This document shows positions 31,900 to 40,747 of a DNA stretch of 64,000 bases, one piece after another (position 1 is the first letter of the stretch; each line of letters starts with the position of its first letter). Origin of the DNA: Streptomyces albus subsp. albus (lineage in GTDB: Bacteria > Actinomycetota > Actinomycetes > Streptomycetales > Streptomycetaceae); contig NZ_JODR01000007.1 in the NCBI RefSeq assembly GCF_000725885.1, forward strand, positions 1-64,000. The letters are read 5' to 3'. The position numbers were made by a program, and so were the translations under genes. The notes beneath the pieces were generated by a model that ran no database searches, was not told the DNA's origin, and saw nothing but the letters and a program-made list of their open reading frames with translations.

Positions 31900-33747
31900 T
31901 CAGGCCCCGTCCCCTCCCAGCCGCAGCGCCGCGTCGATCAGCGGGACGTGGCTGAAGGCCTGCGGGAAGTTGCCGACCAGCCGCCCGCGCCGCGTGTCCC
32001 ACTCCTCCGCGAGCAGGCCCACGTCGTTGCGCAGCTCCAGCAGCCGTTCGAACAGCCGCCGTCCCTCGGCCCGGCGGCCGATGAGGGCGAGGTCGTGCGC
32101 CAGCCAGAAGGAGCAGGCGAGGAAGACGCCCTCCCCGCCGGGCAGCCCGTCGCCTGACGCGCCACCGCCCCGGTCCGGGCCGTCCGCCAGGGGGTAGCGG
32201 CGGACGAAACCGTCCTCGCACAGCTCCCGGCGCACCGCCTCCACGGTGCCGGCCACCCGCGGGTCGCCGGGCGGCAGGAACCCCACCTGGGGGATGAGCA
32301 GCAGCGAGGCGTCCAGCTCGCGCGAACCGTAGGACCGGGTGAAGGTGTTGCGGTCGGCGTCGTAGCCCTTGGCGCACACCTCCTGGTGGATCTCGTCGCG
32401 CAGCGCCCGCCACCGGGCGAGCACGGGGCCGCTCGACCCGAGTGCGGTCAGCCGCCGCACGGTACGGTCGGCGGCCACCCACGCCATCACCTTCGAGTGG
32501 GTGAAGTGCCTTCTGGGGCCGCGCACTTCCCAGATGCCCTCGTCGGGGTCGCGCCAGTGCGACTCCAGATGGTTCATGAGTTTCATCTGGAGGATGTGCG
32601 TCCCGTCGTCGCCGGCCTTTGGTCCGGGCGTGAGCCGGGCGGTGCGGGCCAGCCACAGGGCGTCGACGACCTCCCCGTACACGTCGAGCTGGAGCTGGGC
32701 GGCGGCGCCGTTGCCGATACGGACGGGCCGCGAGCCCTCGTACCCGGGCAGCCAGGGCAGTTCGGACTCGGCCAGCTCCCGCTCCCCGGCCACCCCGTAC
32801 ATGATCTGGAGGTTCTGCGCGTCCCCGGCGACGGCCCGCAGCAGCCACTCGCGCCACTCGCGGGCCTCTTCGCGGTAGCCGGTGCGCAGCAGCGCGCCCA
32901 GGGTCATGGCCGCGTCCCGCAGCCAGGTGTAGCGGTAGTCCCAGTTGCGGACGCCGCCGATCTCCTCGGGCAGCGAGGTGGTGGGAGCGGCGACGATCCC
33001 GCCCGTCGGTGCGTAGGTGAGGGCCTTGAGGGTGATCAGTGACCGCATCACCGCCTGCCGCCACGGCCCCGTGTAACGGCACCGCGCGGTCCACTCGGCC
33101 CAGAACCGCTCGGTGCCCGCCAGCAGCCGGGCCGCGTCCGGGCGGGGCGGGGCCGGGCGGTGCGAGGGCTGCCAGCTGAGGGTGAGCGCCACCCGCTGCC
33201 CCGGGGCGACGGTGAAGTCGGCGTAGGTCGTCAGGTCACCGCCGTAGGTCTCCGCGTCGGTGTCCAGCCACAGCGAGTCGGGGCCGGCGACCGCGACCGT
33301 GCGCCGCGGCGTTCCCGTTCCGTCCGGGTCCACCCGCCGCACCCACGGGACGACTCGGCCGTAGCTGAAGCGTGGCCGCAGCGCGGACCGCATGGTGACC
33401 CGCCCGCGCACGCCCTCCACGATCCGCACCAGGACGGGCGCGGCGTCCTGGCGCGGCGGCATCAGGTCCAGGACCCGTACGGTGCCCTCCGGTGTGTCCC
33501 ACTCGGACTCCAGGACGAGGGAGTCCCCGCGGTAGCGGCGTCGTGCGGCGGCGCTCGCGGCACCCGCACCGACGGCCGCGGGCGCCAGCCGCCAGCAGCC
33601 GTGCTCGTCGCCGCCGAGCAGGCCCGCGAAGACGGCGGGCGAGTCGAAGCGGGGCAGACACAGCCAGTCCACCGAACCGTCCCTGGCGACCAGCGCCGCG
33701 GTCTGCATGTCCCCGATCAGCGCGTAGTCCTCGATCAGCGTCGCCAT
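31900..33747 (-). CDS. glycoside hydrolase family 15 protein (glucoamylase/trehalase-like)
   Basis: A 615-residue cytosolic protein of the GH15 family common in actinobacteria, annotated as glucoamylase or trehalase. The start, MATLIEDYALIGDMQTAALV, DGSVDWLCLPRFDSPAVFAGLL, is diagnostic; the (alpha/alpha)6 catalytic part has IGGVRNWDYRYTWLRDAAMTLGAL with the general-acid region and a late GVFLACSFWLAHDLALIGR. There is no signal peptide. It lies upstream of, and in the same orientation as, the tetronate operon but with a 300-base gap, and looks like a primary carbohydrate gene rather than part of the cluster. Confidence 0.9.
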   Translation of the reverse strand: MATLIEDYALIGDMQTAALVARDGSVDWLCLPRFDSPAVFAGLLGGDEHGCWRLAPAAVGAGAASAAARRRYRGDSLVLESEWDTPEGTVRVLDLMPPRQDAAPVLVRIVEGVRGRVTMRSALRPRFSYGRVVPWVRRVDPDGTGTPRRTVAVAGPDSLWLDTDAETYGGDLTTYADFTVAPGQRVALTLSWQPSHRPAPPRPDAARLLAGTERFWAEWTARCRYTGPWRQAVMRSLITLKALTYAPTGGIVAAPTTSLPEEIGGVRNWDYRYTWLRDAAMTLGALLRTGYREEAREWREWLLRAVAGDAQNLQIMYGVAGERELAESELPWLPGYEGSRPVRIGNGAAAQLQLDVYGEVVDALWLARTARLTPGPKAGDDGTHILQMKLMNHLESHWRDPDEGIWEVRGPRRHFTHSKVMAWVAADRTVRRLTALGSSGPVLARWRALRDEIHQEVCAKGYDADRNTFTRSYGSRELDASLLLIPQVGFLPPGDPRVAGTVEAVRRELCEDGFVRRYPLADGPDRGGGASGDGLPGGEGVFLACSFWLAHDLALIGRRAEGRRLFERLLELRNDVGLLAEEWDTRRGRLVGNFPQAFSHVPLIDAALRLGGDGA

Positions 33748-34015
33748 CCGGCCTCCCCGCGAGCTGCCCGCCGGTCCGCGTCGGGCCCTGCACGGCCCAC
33801 GGCTGCCGCCAGCACAGACGGCTGGGCTGGAGACTCGCTGGAGGCCGGCTCGGCCACGGGCGCGGTCCGCCGCGCGGGGCGCGGGGGCGGGGGCGAGGGG
33901 CCGTGGTGCGCGGGCACGCGGTTTTGTCGGTGCGCGGGCATCCGGTCCGGTCGGGGGGTGCGGCTGCGCGGTTGGCCGGTTGACTGGCTGACCGGCTCAC
34001 CGGCTGGCCCGTTGA

Positions 34016-34046
34016 CCTGTTGCCTGTTGACCTGTTGACCTGTTGA
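34016..34046. repeat. 8-bp tandem repeat
   Basis: CCTGTTGA is repeated three times at 34023-34046, preceded by a truncated copy at 34016-34022. The tract lies immediately upstream of the Rrf2 operator and supplies several TTGACC hexamers that could act as a -35 element. Confidence 0.7.
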
Positions 34047-34052
34047 CCGTCT

Positions 34053-34085
34053 TTGGAACTGCAACTAAGTTGGTTGCAGTTCCAA
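34053..34085. promoter_or_regulatory. Rrf2 operator candidate 1 (autoregulation)
   Basis: Arms TTGGAACTGCAAC (34053-34065) and GTTGCAGTTCCAA (34073-34085) are perfect 13-base complements with a 7-base spacer. The site sits 24 bases before the Rrf2 start codon. Its 25-base core, AACTGCAAC-N7-GTTGCAGTT, recurs at 34598-34622. Confidence 0.85.
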
Positions 34086-34108
34086 TGACGGTGACGGCGG
34101 GAGCGCGG

Positions 34109-34552
34109 ATGGCGGGGCTCAGCAGCAGAAGCGCGGTGGCGATCCACGCGCTCGCGATGCTGGCGAACCGGCGCGGGGGCTCGCTGACCTCCGCGGAGAT
34201 CGCGGACAGCCTGGGCAGCAACCCGGTCCTCGTACGACGCGTCCTCGGCCGCCTGCGGGACGCCGGACTGGTGCGCTCCACCGAGGGCCGCGGGGGCGGC
34301 TGGTCCCTCGCCCGCGCCCCCCGGGACATCACGCTGTACGACGCGTACACCGCCGTCGAGGAGGGGCAGATCTTCTCGCGGCACACCCATCCGCCCAGCT
34401 CGGCGTGCGAGGTCGGACGCACCATCGGCGTCCTGCTCGACGACGAGTTCCGGAGCGCGGAACGCGCTTTGGAGGAACAGCTCGGCAGGACGACGATCGC
34501 CGGCCTGCTCCAGCGCATCCTGGCCTCCGGCAACGGAGCGGGGAGCCACTGA
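34109..34552 (+). CDS. Rrf2-family transcriptional regulator
   Basis: A 147-residue Rrf2 regulator of the YwnA-like, cysteine-poor type. The winged helix is visible in SRSAVAIHALAMLANRRGGS, TSAEIADSLGSNPVLVRRVL and GRGGGWSLARAPRDITLYDAY. Only one Cys is present (SSACEVG), so it lacks the three-Cys iron-sulfur set of IscR/NsrR and probably senses by another route. ATG 34109 has GGGAG upstream and begins the conserved domain; an open frame extends upstream across the operator and is rejected. Matching operators before this gene and before the amidohydrolase gene suggest it represses itself and that neighbour. Confidence 0.9.
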   Translation: MAGLSSRSAVAIHALAMLANRRGGSLTSAEIADSLGSNPVLVRRVLGRLRDAGLVRSTEGRGGGWSLARAPRDITLYDAYTAVEEGQIFSRHTHPPSSACEVGRTIGVLLDDEFRSAERALEEQLGRTTIAGLLQRILASGNGAGSH

Positions 34553-34597
34553 CCGAGCGGGCGCCGTACCGGCGCTCCGCGCCATGACGCATACCCA

Positions 34598-34622
34598 AAC
34601 TGTAACCGCATCGGTTGCAGTT
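34598..34622. promoter_or_regulatory. Rrf2 operator candidate 2 (amidohydrolase promoter)
   Basis: AACTGTAACC (34598-34607) and GGTTGCAGTT (34613-34622) form an inverted repeat with one mismatch. The overall pattern AACTGYAAC-N7-GTTGCAGTT is the same length and sequence as the core of the site at 34053-34085. It lies about 150 bases upstream of the amidohydrolase start. Confidence 0.82.
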
Positions 34623-34768
34623 AACCCCCCGTGCTCCGGCCCCTCCCGGCTCCCGATGCCGGCAGCCGCACGCCCCGTCCACGTCCCCACGCCCCACATC
34701 CCTTCCACACCCACGCCCCCACGGCCCCACGGCCCGACCGACCCAGCACGTACCAGGAGTGATGAGCG

Positions 34769-36048
34769 GTGCCCCAGGAATCCGCAGCACACACGAGCAA
34801 CGAGGTCCGCGGCCCCGCGACCCGGGCCCCCGCAACCCCCGCGGCCCACGCCCCCGTGACCCACGACCTCGTGATCAGCCGCGCACACGTCTTCGACGGC
34901 CACCGTGCGCTCGACGGCCCCCACGACATCGCCGTCGACGGCGGACGGATCGCCGCCGTCTCGGCCGAGCCGCTCAGAGGCAGGCGGCAGGTGGACGCGG
35001 CCGGACGGTGGGTCATGCCGGGGCTGATCGACACGCACATCCACTTCTACGACGTGAGCGCCGTCTCCGACGCCGACTCGATGCGGGCCTTCGAGGAGAG
35101 GGAACTCCCCGGAAAACTCGGGCTGTTCCTCGACCACGGGGTCACCACCATCAAGTCGGTGGGCGACCCGACGGACGGCATCCTGGCCACGCGGGCCAGG
35201 CTGGCCGCGGGCACGCTGCGGGGCCCGCGGCTGCTCGCGACCGGTTGCGGCATCACCGGACGCGACGGGCATCCCGCCTCCACCGTCTTCGGCGGCAACC
35301 CCTGGGCGCGCGAGCGCTTCACGGGGGAAGTCGGAAGCGTGCGGCAGATGCGCGAGCTGGTGCACCGTCTCGCGGACCGCGAGGTGGACGCGATCAAGCT
35401 CCTGTCGGAAGGAGCGTGTGCACACTCCGGCGGACCGGAGTACCTGTGGCGGAACCCCGCCTTCCCGGACGGTGTCGCGCTGGAACGGCTTCCCCCCGAC
35501 CTGCTGCGGGCGGGCATCGAGGCCGGGCACGAGCGGGGCCTGCGGGTCACCGTCCACACCACCCAGCAGGTCGCGGCGCGTGAGGCGGTCGAGGCCGGGG
35601 CGGACGGTCTGGAGCACGGCGTCACCGTCGAACCCCTCACCGACCACTCGCTCATCGACCTGATGCTCGAACGCGGCACCACCTATACGCCCACGCTCTG
35701 GATCGACGACGCCCACCCGGACGCCCGCGGCAATCTGATGAAGGTGGCCGGGCCGGCGTGCACATCGCGCTGGGCAGCGACACCTTCAGCGGTCTGGGCC
35801 GGTACGGGGCCAACACCCTGGAGGAGGCCGGGCTCATGGTGGCGGCCGGGTTGACGCCCGCCCAGGTGCTGGCCGCGGGCACCAGCGGCGCGGCACGGCA
35901 GTGCGTCCGCCCCGACCTCGGCACGGTCGCCCCCGGCAAACGCGCCGACCTGCTCGTGCTGGACACCGACCCCACCGCGGACATCGGCAGCCTCCGCGAC
36001 CTGCGCATGGTGATCCAGAACGGCGGGATCACCGTCGACAAGCGGTAG
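34769..36048 (+). pseudogene. amidohydrolase, broken by a frameshift near 35750
   Basis: The first frame (34769 to about 35750) encodes a metal-dependent amidohydrolase: GRWVMPGLIDTHIHF with the first two His ligands, later VTVHTTQQ and a LEHGVTVEPL segment. The reading then goes out of frame, and the proper C-terminal part, HIALGSDTF with the catalytic Asp, LTPAQVLAAGTSGAA and LGTVAPGKRADLLVLDTDP, continues in another frame from about 35756 to the stop at 36048. One base appears to be missing around 35745-35757. GTG 34769 is preceded by AGGAG. The two halves together have normal family length (about 425 residues), so it is a recent mutation or a sequence error. It is probably controlled by the Rrf2 regulator. 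Confidence 0.8.
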
Positions 36049-36121
36049 GGCCAGGTCCCGTCCGGGGTCATGCCGGAGCCGTGGCCCGATGGCGAAGGTC
36101 ACATGATGCGCCGGACAGAAC

Positions 36122-37105
36122 CTAGCCCCGCTGCCCGGCCAGCGTGTCCAGGACGTCGGCGACCGGGGTGGGATCCAAAGGGCCGACGTGTGACGCCCCG
36201 GGGAAATCGTGCACGCGGAACCTGTTGCCGGGTGTGGACGCGTCGGCTTCCGCGATCATCCTGTCCTGGAGCGCGGTGGCGATCGTACGGTCCTTGCCGA
36301 AACGCAGGTACGTGCGGGGAATGCGTCCCCAGGTACCGGCCCGCCCGACCGCTCGGCCCGCATAGGCGGCGACGGGCTCGTCGGTCTGCATGCCGGCCAG
36401 CATCCGGCGGAAGTCGGCGTCGGGGTGGTCCGCGCAGATCATCTCCTTCAGGAGGGCCAACTCACCGCTGACACCCGTGCGGAAGTTCAGCCGCAGTACC
36501 CCCAGCCGGTCCGGATCACCCACCGTCAGTTCCACCGGACTGACGGCGTCCGCGTTCTCGGGTGCCGCCGTGCAGGCGTCCGCCGTGGGCAGGACACGGC
36601 TGGGGCAGAAGGCCGCCATGTAGCAGATGTGGTGGAGCAGGTGCGGGACGGCGTCGCCGACACGGCTGACCGACACGCCGCCCAGGCTGTGCCCGACCAG
36701 CACGACCGGGCCGTTCCGTGCGGCCTGCCGCACGATGCCCGTGACGCGCGCCTCGTAGTCGTCCAGCCCGAGGCCCTTCAACGGGGAGGGCTCGACCGCC
36801 ATCGCCTTGAGATCCTGCCGCTGGTACGACTCCGCCACGAAAGCCTCCGCGCCGTGCTGCGGCTGGTCCACCATGACGACGCGGTGGCCGCGCAGCACCA
36901 GTTCCCGTGCGATCGGCATCCAGAACGCACCGGCGCTGTGGGTACCGTGCACCAGCACGTAAGTGGTGAGCCCGCGACGCGGGGCCGCCGCGGCCGGCGG
37001 GGTTCCGAGCCCGGTGGCCAGCGCCATGCCTCCCGCCGCGACCCCCAGCCCACGCAGCGCCGTCCGCCGGGTGGCACCTTCTCGTTCTTCGTTCGTGTCA
37101 TCCAT
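36122..37105 (-). CDS. Tat-secreted alpha/beta hydrolase
   Basis: A 327-residue alpha/beta-hydrolase similar to methylesterase/salicylate-esterase-like proteins. The N-terminus, beginning MDDTNEEREGATRRTALRG, has the twin-arginine motif, a hydrophobic stretch and a PPAAAAP cleavage region, so Tat export is likely. The fold shows TYVLVHGTHSAGAFW (oxyanion), the nucleophile elbow VLVGHSLGGVSVSRV and a late His in FPGASHVGPLDP. ATG 37105 gives a proper signal peptide start although the ribosome site is weak; an ATG 78 bases upstream is less convincing. It is convergent with the amidohydrolase gene. Natural substrate unknown. Confidence 0.85.
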   Translation of the reverse strand: MDDTNEEREGATRRTALRGLGVAAGGMALATGLGTPPAAAAPRRGLTTYVLVHGTHSAGAFWMPIARELVLRGHRVVMVDQPQHGAEAFVAESYQRQDLKAMAVEPSPLKGLGLDDYEARVTGIVRQAARNGPVVLVGHSLGGVSVSRVGDAVPHLLHHICYMAAFCPSRVLPTADACTAAPENADAVSPVELTVGDPDRLGVLRLNFRTGVSGELALLKEMICADHPDADFRRMLAGMQTDEPVAAYAGRAVGRAGTWGRIPRTYLRFGKDRTIATALQDRMIAEADASTPGNRFRVHDFPGASHVGPLDPTPVADVLDTLAGQRG

Positions 37106-37382
37106 CACGAACACGACGCTATGAAGGACCCGTTCGGCCCACCATCGGTCCAGCACCACCGGCAGGGGTGGACCCAGAACCACCCTGCCGTGCGGCTCAC
37201 GGGGTCCGATCGCGCGCCGTGAGCGACCGGACCGCCCGGCCTGCCCGGACCGCCCCGCGCGTTCCCACCGCGACCGCGGGACCTTCGGAGGACGCCGGAT
37301 CGGGCACCCGATCCCGGGGCCGGCGCGGAGGCGGCACGGCGGCAGACCCGCCCGGTTCGGCCATCGATCAGCCGGACAGGGC

Positions 37383-38345
37383 CTAGCTGCGGCGCAGCCG
37401 GGGGAAGGAGGGTACGGCGGCCAGGAAGAACAGGGTGGTGAGGATGTACGGCCAGGTGAGGGTGTGGCCGCCGAACGGGGCGAAGAACGAGGTGACCGCC
37501 ACCGTCAGCACCGTCGAGGCCGCCGCCCCCACCAGGGCGTACAGGAGGGCGGCGACGCCGCGTTCGAGGAAGACGGCGCCCAGTGCCATGGCGACGAGCA
37601 CCGCGTTGTAGCCCAGCAGGCCCTCGGCGACGTCGGAGGCGGGGGCGCCCAGGCCCCAGGCGGTGACGATGCCGACGACGCTGCCGAGGCAGGCGGTCAG
37701 TCCGGCGAACCAGTCGGCGACGAAGATGCCCAGGAGGAAGAGCAGCCCCACGTACCACTGCGGCATCAGGAAGATCTGTCCGACGTCGGCGAAGAACGCG
37801 TGCACCACCTCACCGGCTCCCAGCGCCGAGTCCTCCGAGGCGGAACGCGGCAGCGCCGAGAGGGAGGACCCCTCGTGCCACACCCGCTGGAAGCCGGGCG
37901 CCGCGACCGTCACCACACTGGCCATCAGACAGAACGGCAGCGTGAACGTCGGCATCGACCAGGGGCGCAGCAGATTGGCCAGCGCGGCCGTCAGCACGGC
38001 GGCGACCACCGCGCCCCCCGCCGCCATCAGCCAGGTCGAGACGTACCCCGGGCCGAGGAACACCGCGAAGGCGAGCGCCACCAGGCAGCCGTTGAAACCT
38101 TCGAGCCCCGCGGCGATCCGCTCCCGGTCCACCCCCAGCACATAGGCGGTGGCCGTGCCCAGCAGCGCGGCGAGCCCGTAGCGCCAGCCGGCCGCGAACA
38201 CCGCGGCGACGAAGAAGAGGCCGCACGCCGCGTTGGGCATGAAGTCCACCTGTGCGAAACCGCGCAGCACTTCGTACCCGAAACGCACCGGCTGCCGACG
38301 CGCCACCTCGGGCACGGGCAGGTCCCAAGAAACCGAACGGCTCAT
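37383..38345 (-). CDS. urea transporter
   Basis: A 320-residue membrane protein of the urea transporter (UT) family, which forms trimeric channels. The duplicated halves are visible: each begins with a LLRGFAQV/ADVGQIFLMP-type loop (GFAQVDFMPNAACGLFFVAAVF and VGQIFLMPQWYVGLLFLLGIF) followed by the NGCLVALAFAVFL / YNAVLVAMALGAVFL selectivity-filter segments. About ten membrane helices are expected. ATG 38345 gives the normal length; a GTG five codons upstream is an alternative. There is no urease gene in the window, so its link to nitrogen use must lie elsewhere. Confidence 0.9.
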   Translation of the reverse strand: MSRSVSWDLPVPEVARRQPVRFGYEVLRGFAQVDFMPNAACGLFFVAAVFAAGWRYGLAALLGTATAYVLGVDRERIAAGLEGFNGCLVALAFAVFLGPGYVSTWLMAAGGAVVAAVLTAALANLLRPWSMPTFTLPFCLMASVVTVAAPGFQRVWHEGSSLSALPRSASEDSALGAGEVVHAFFADVGQIFLMPQWYVGLLFLLGIFVADWFAGLTACLGSVVGIVTAWGLGAPASDVAEGLLGYNAVLVAMALGAVFLERGVAALLYALVGAAASTVLTVAVTSFFAPFGGHTLTWPYILTTLFFLAAVPSFPRLRRS

Positions 38346-38442
38346 AGGTGCAACGTACACGCACCGGGGTGCCGTCCCCTGCCCGGGGCCCGCCCGGGCC
38401 GCTCGCCCTCCCCTGCCCGCCCCGCCCGGCCTCCGCCGGGAA

Positions 38443-40308
38443 CTACCGCAGCCCCAGACAGGGCAGCCACGAACGGTCGCCGCCGGTCGCCGTCAGCATC
38501 GCCGCCAGCACCCCGCCGGCCCCGCCCAGCAGCCCGCACCGCTCCCGCGCGAGCTGCCACAACTCCTCCTCGTGCGCGACCAGATGGGACAGCATCCGCT
38601 CCACCAGCACCGCACCGGCGGGCGGGCCCCCGCACCGCCGCACCGCGTCGGCGACCGCCAGCACCCCCGCAGCACCGTGACAGAGCCCCAGCCGGTCACC
38701 GGGATCGTCGCCGAACAGATGGAAACCCTCGTGGAAACCGTCCGCGAACGAGGTGAAGGCCGCCCCCGCCCAGTCGGCCAGATCCCGGTCACCGAGCACC
38801 TCACCCGCCTCCCACAACGCCCAGGAGACACCCGGTGTGCCGTAGCACCACGCCTGCCGGGCGTGCGCCCCCGGCGGTCGCCTCTCGCCGTCGAGCCCGC
38901 AGCCGGCCCAGGTACGGATGTCCCGCGCGTCGTCGAAGGACTCGCCCCGCAGCCAGCGACAGGCGTACCGCAGCGCGCTCACCAGGTCCGCACGCGGGCC
39001 CAGCCGCCGTACGACCGCGCTCAGCGCCGCGACCACCCCCGCGGCCCCGTGCCCCATCCCCGTGTTGATCCGCCCGTGCAGCCACCCCAGCAGCGGATGG
39101 TCGGGGTAGTGCGCCCGCAGCCCGGGCAGCCCCTCCTCCCCGCACAGCTGCGCCAACTGCGCGGCGTACCTTCCGTACCCCTCCCCTTCCGTACCCCGCA
39201 CCGCGTCGTCCACCACGAACGCCAGCAGCAGCCCGGAGGGCCCCAGGATCAGGTCGTAGTCCGGGAACCGTACGGCCCCGTACCGCACATCCCCCACGAG
39301 GGCGAGCCCCGCGCCCCGCCGTCCCGCCACGTTCTCGACGGGCGGCGCCGGATGCCCGTCACCGCCGCCCGCCGGCCGGCCCGCTCCCGGCCCGGTGGCC
39401 TGCGGGGGTGCGGGGCGGGCGCCGGGCGGTGTCGCGGTGTCGGCGCCGTTCGGGGCCGGGCCGCCGGAACCGGCGGCGCCCGGGCGGCCGTTGCGGGAGG
39501 ATGCCGGTCCGCCGTTGCGGGGCGGCGGGGGGCCGCCGTTGCCGGAGGGCGCCGGGCCGCCGGTCCCGGACAGCGGGAGGCCGCCGCTGCCGGACGGTGC
39601 CGTGCCGCCGTTGGCGGGCCGGAACGGATCCGTGGTGCCGGACGGGAACGGCCGGTCGCCGGTGCCCGGGGCGGCGTACCGGTCCCCCGCACCGGGCGCG
39701 GCGGGACGCCCGTCGCCCCCTGTCCGCGGGCGCACGGGGCCGGGCGGACCGGCCGGGCGTACCGCACCACCGGTCCCCGGGGGACCGGGACGGTCGCCGG
39801 GACGGGCAGGGCCGGGCCCTGCGGGCCGAGGCCCGGATGAGTTCGGCTCCGCACGACCCCGGAGGGCGCCGTTCGGCTGGTCGAGGAGCCGTTCGCGGAG
39901 CCGGTCGGCGACCGGGTGCAGCGCCGGGTGGAGGACGGCGCCCTGCCGCAGGCCCACCAGGGTGCCGGCCAGCCCGCCGTCGTAGAGCCCGCGGTGTCCG
40001 GGCCCGCGGCCCGCCCCGCGGGCCCACACCGCGCAGGCGCGGGCCGCGACATTGGCGGCCTCGGTGTCGCCCATGGCGGCCACGAGCCGGGCCAGGACGG
40101 GAACGCCGGGGTCGCTGGGGAACTCGACGGGCCGCCCGCGTCCGGCTTCCCCGGACGGGCCGGGCACCTGGAGGGAGCCGCCCAGCAGGTCGGGAGGGCG
40201 CTGGGCCGCCGCACATCTGGCACGTTCGGTCCACAGTTCCAAAGCGGCCACGGCAAGCCGGAGTGCGACCGCACGGGCTCCGGCGTGGGTGAGGGCGTGC
40301 TGGGACAC
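38443..40308 (-). CDS. LanC-like lanthionine cyclase with a large low-complexity insertion
   Basis: A 621-residue LanC-family protein; typical members are about 400. The C-terminal two thirds carry the cyclase motifs: GMGHGAAGVVAAL, the zinc-ligand segment AWCYGTPGVSWALW near residue 486 and LCHGAAGVLA with the Cys-His pair near 543. The enzyme joins dehydrated Ser/Thr to Cys to form lanthionine rings. Residues about 150-326 are an extra Gly/Pro/Arg/Asn-rich segment (GTGGPAPSGNGGPPPP-like) placed between the early barrel repeats. GTG 40308 is used because GGGAG precedes it and the helical N-terminus starts there. It follows the precursor gene by 267 bases and is the last gene of the operon. 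Confidence 0.88.
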   Translation of the reverse strand: MSQHALTHAGARAVALRLAVAALELWTERARCAAAQRPPDLLGGSLQVPGPSGEAGRGRPVEFPSDPGVPVLARLVAAMGDTEAANVAARACAVWARGAGRGPGHRGLYDGGLAGTLVGLRQGAVLHPALHPVADRLRERLLDQPNGALRGRAEPNSSGPRPAGPGPARPGDRPGPPGTGGAVRPAGPPGPVRPRTGGDGRPAAPGAGDRYAAPGTGDRPFPSGTTDPFRPANGGTAPSGSGGLPLSGTGGPAPSGNGGPPPPRNGGPASSRNGRPGAAGSGGPAPNGADTATPPGARPAPPQATGPGAGRPAGGGDGHPAPPVENVAGRRGAGLALVGDVRYGAVRFPDYDLILGPSGLLLAFVVDDAVRGTEGEGYGRYAAQLAQLCGEEGLPGLRAHYPDHPLLGWLHGRINTGMGHGAAGVVAALSAVVRRLGPRADLVSALRYACRWLRGESFDDARDIRTWAGCGLDGERRPPGAHARQAWCYGTPGVSWALWEAGEVLGDRDLADWAGAAFTSFADGFHEGFHLFGDDPGDRLGLCHGAAGVLAVADAVRRCGGPPAGAVLVERMLSHLVAHEEELWQLARERCGLLGGAGGVLAAMLTATGGDRSWLPCLGLR

Positions 40309-40495
40309 GGCGGGTCTCCCATCGGGGGTCGGGGGTGCCCCGGGCGTGCCGTGCCGGGGGCGGGAGGGGTGAGGCGCTTGGGCCGGTGCGAAGGCGTCGG
40401 CGCGTGAGCTGTACGAGAAACGTCGCTGTGTCAGGAGCGCCGCCGTGTCAGGGGCGTCGCTCCGCCGAGTGGTTCCGGCGCCGGAGAGGACCGGA

Positions 40496-40560
40496 GAGCC
40501 GCCCGGCCCAGCGGCCGGGCGGCTCGGACAGCTCCGCGCCGGCCGGCCGCGAGGCCGGCC
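40496..40560 (-). terminator. tandem hairpins behind the lanthipeptide precursor gene (attenuator)
   Basis: GAGCCGCCCGGCC (40496-40508) pairs perfectly with GGCCGGGCGGCTC (40513-40525) around CAGC, and GGCCGGCC (40541-40548) pairs with GGCCGGCC (40553-40560) around GCGA. Both follow the precursor stop (40576) in the direction of transcription and precede lanC, so they probably cause partial termination and keep precursor transcripts abundant. Confidence 0.75.
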
Positions 40561-40575
40561 CCGGGAGCACACGGA

Positions 40576-40731
40576 TCAGCCGCAGATGACGACGGTGTTG
40601 CAGACGACGATGCTGCACACCTGGCTGTAGGCGCCCGTGTTCTCGGACACTGCCAGCTCGCTCTCGGTGACCCGCGCGTCGAGGTCGTCGATCAGAGCGT
40701 CGAGTTCGAACTCCGTCTTGCCGTTGGGCAT
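40576..40731 (-). CDS. FxLD-family class I lanthipeptide precursor
   Basis: A 51-residue peptide. The leader half contains the F-x-L-D box (FELD at residues 8-11, followed by ALIDDLD) used for recognition by the LanB dehydratase in class I systems and by which the FxLD family is named. The C-terminal half is rich in ring-forming residues: Ser29, Thr32, Ser36, Ser40, Thr46 and three cysteines, Cys39, Cys44 and Cys50, with a C-terminal Gly, which allows up to three thioether rings. ATG 40731 has GGAAGGGA upstream and lies 16 bases after the lanB stop. No protease site is obvious; the leader/core border is unclear. Confidence 0.9.
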   Translation of the reverse strand: MPNGKTEFELDALIDDLDARVTESELAVSENTGAYSQVCSIVVCNTVVICG

Positions 40732-40747
40732 GGTCCCTTCCCTTCGT

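Noticed and set aside
34043..34108. Upstream in-frame start for the Rrf2 regulator
   Set aside because: The added residues would be encoded by the operator palindrome itself; ATG 34109 has a ribosome site and begins the conserved domain.
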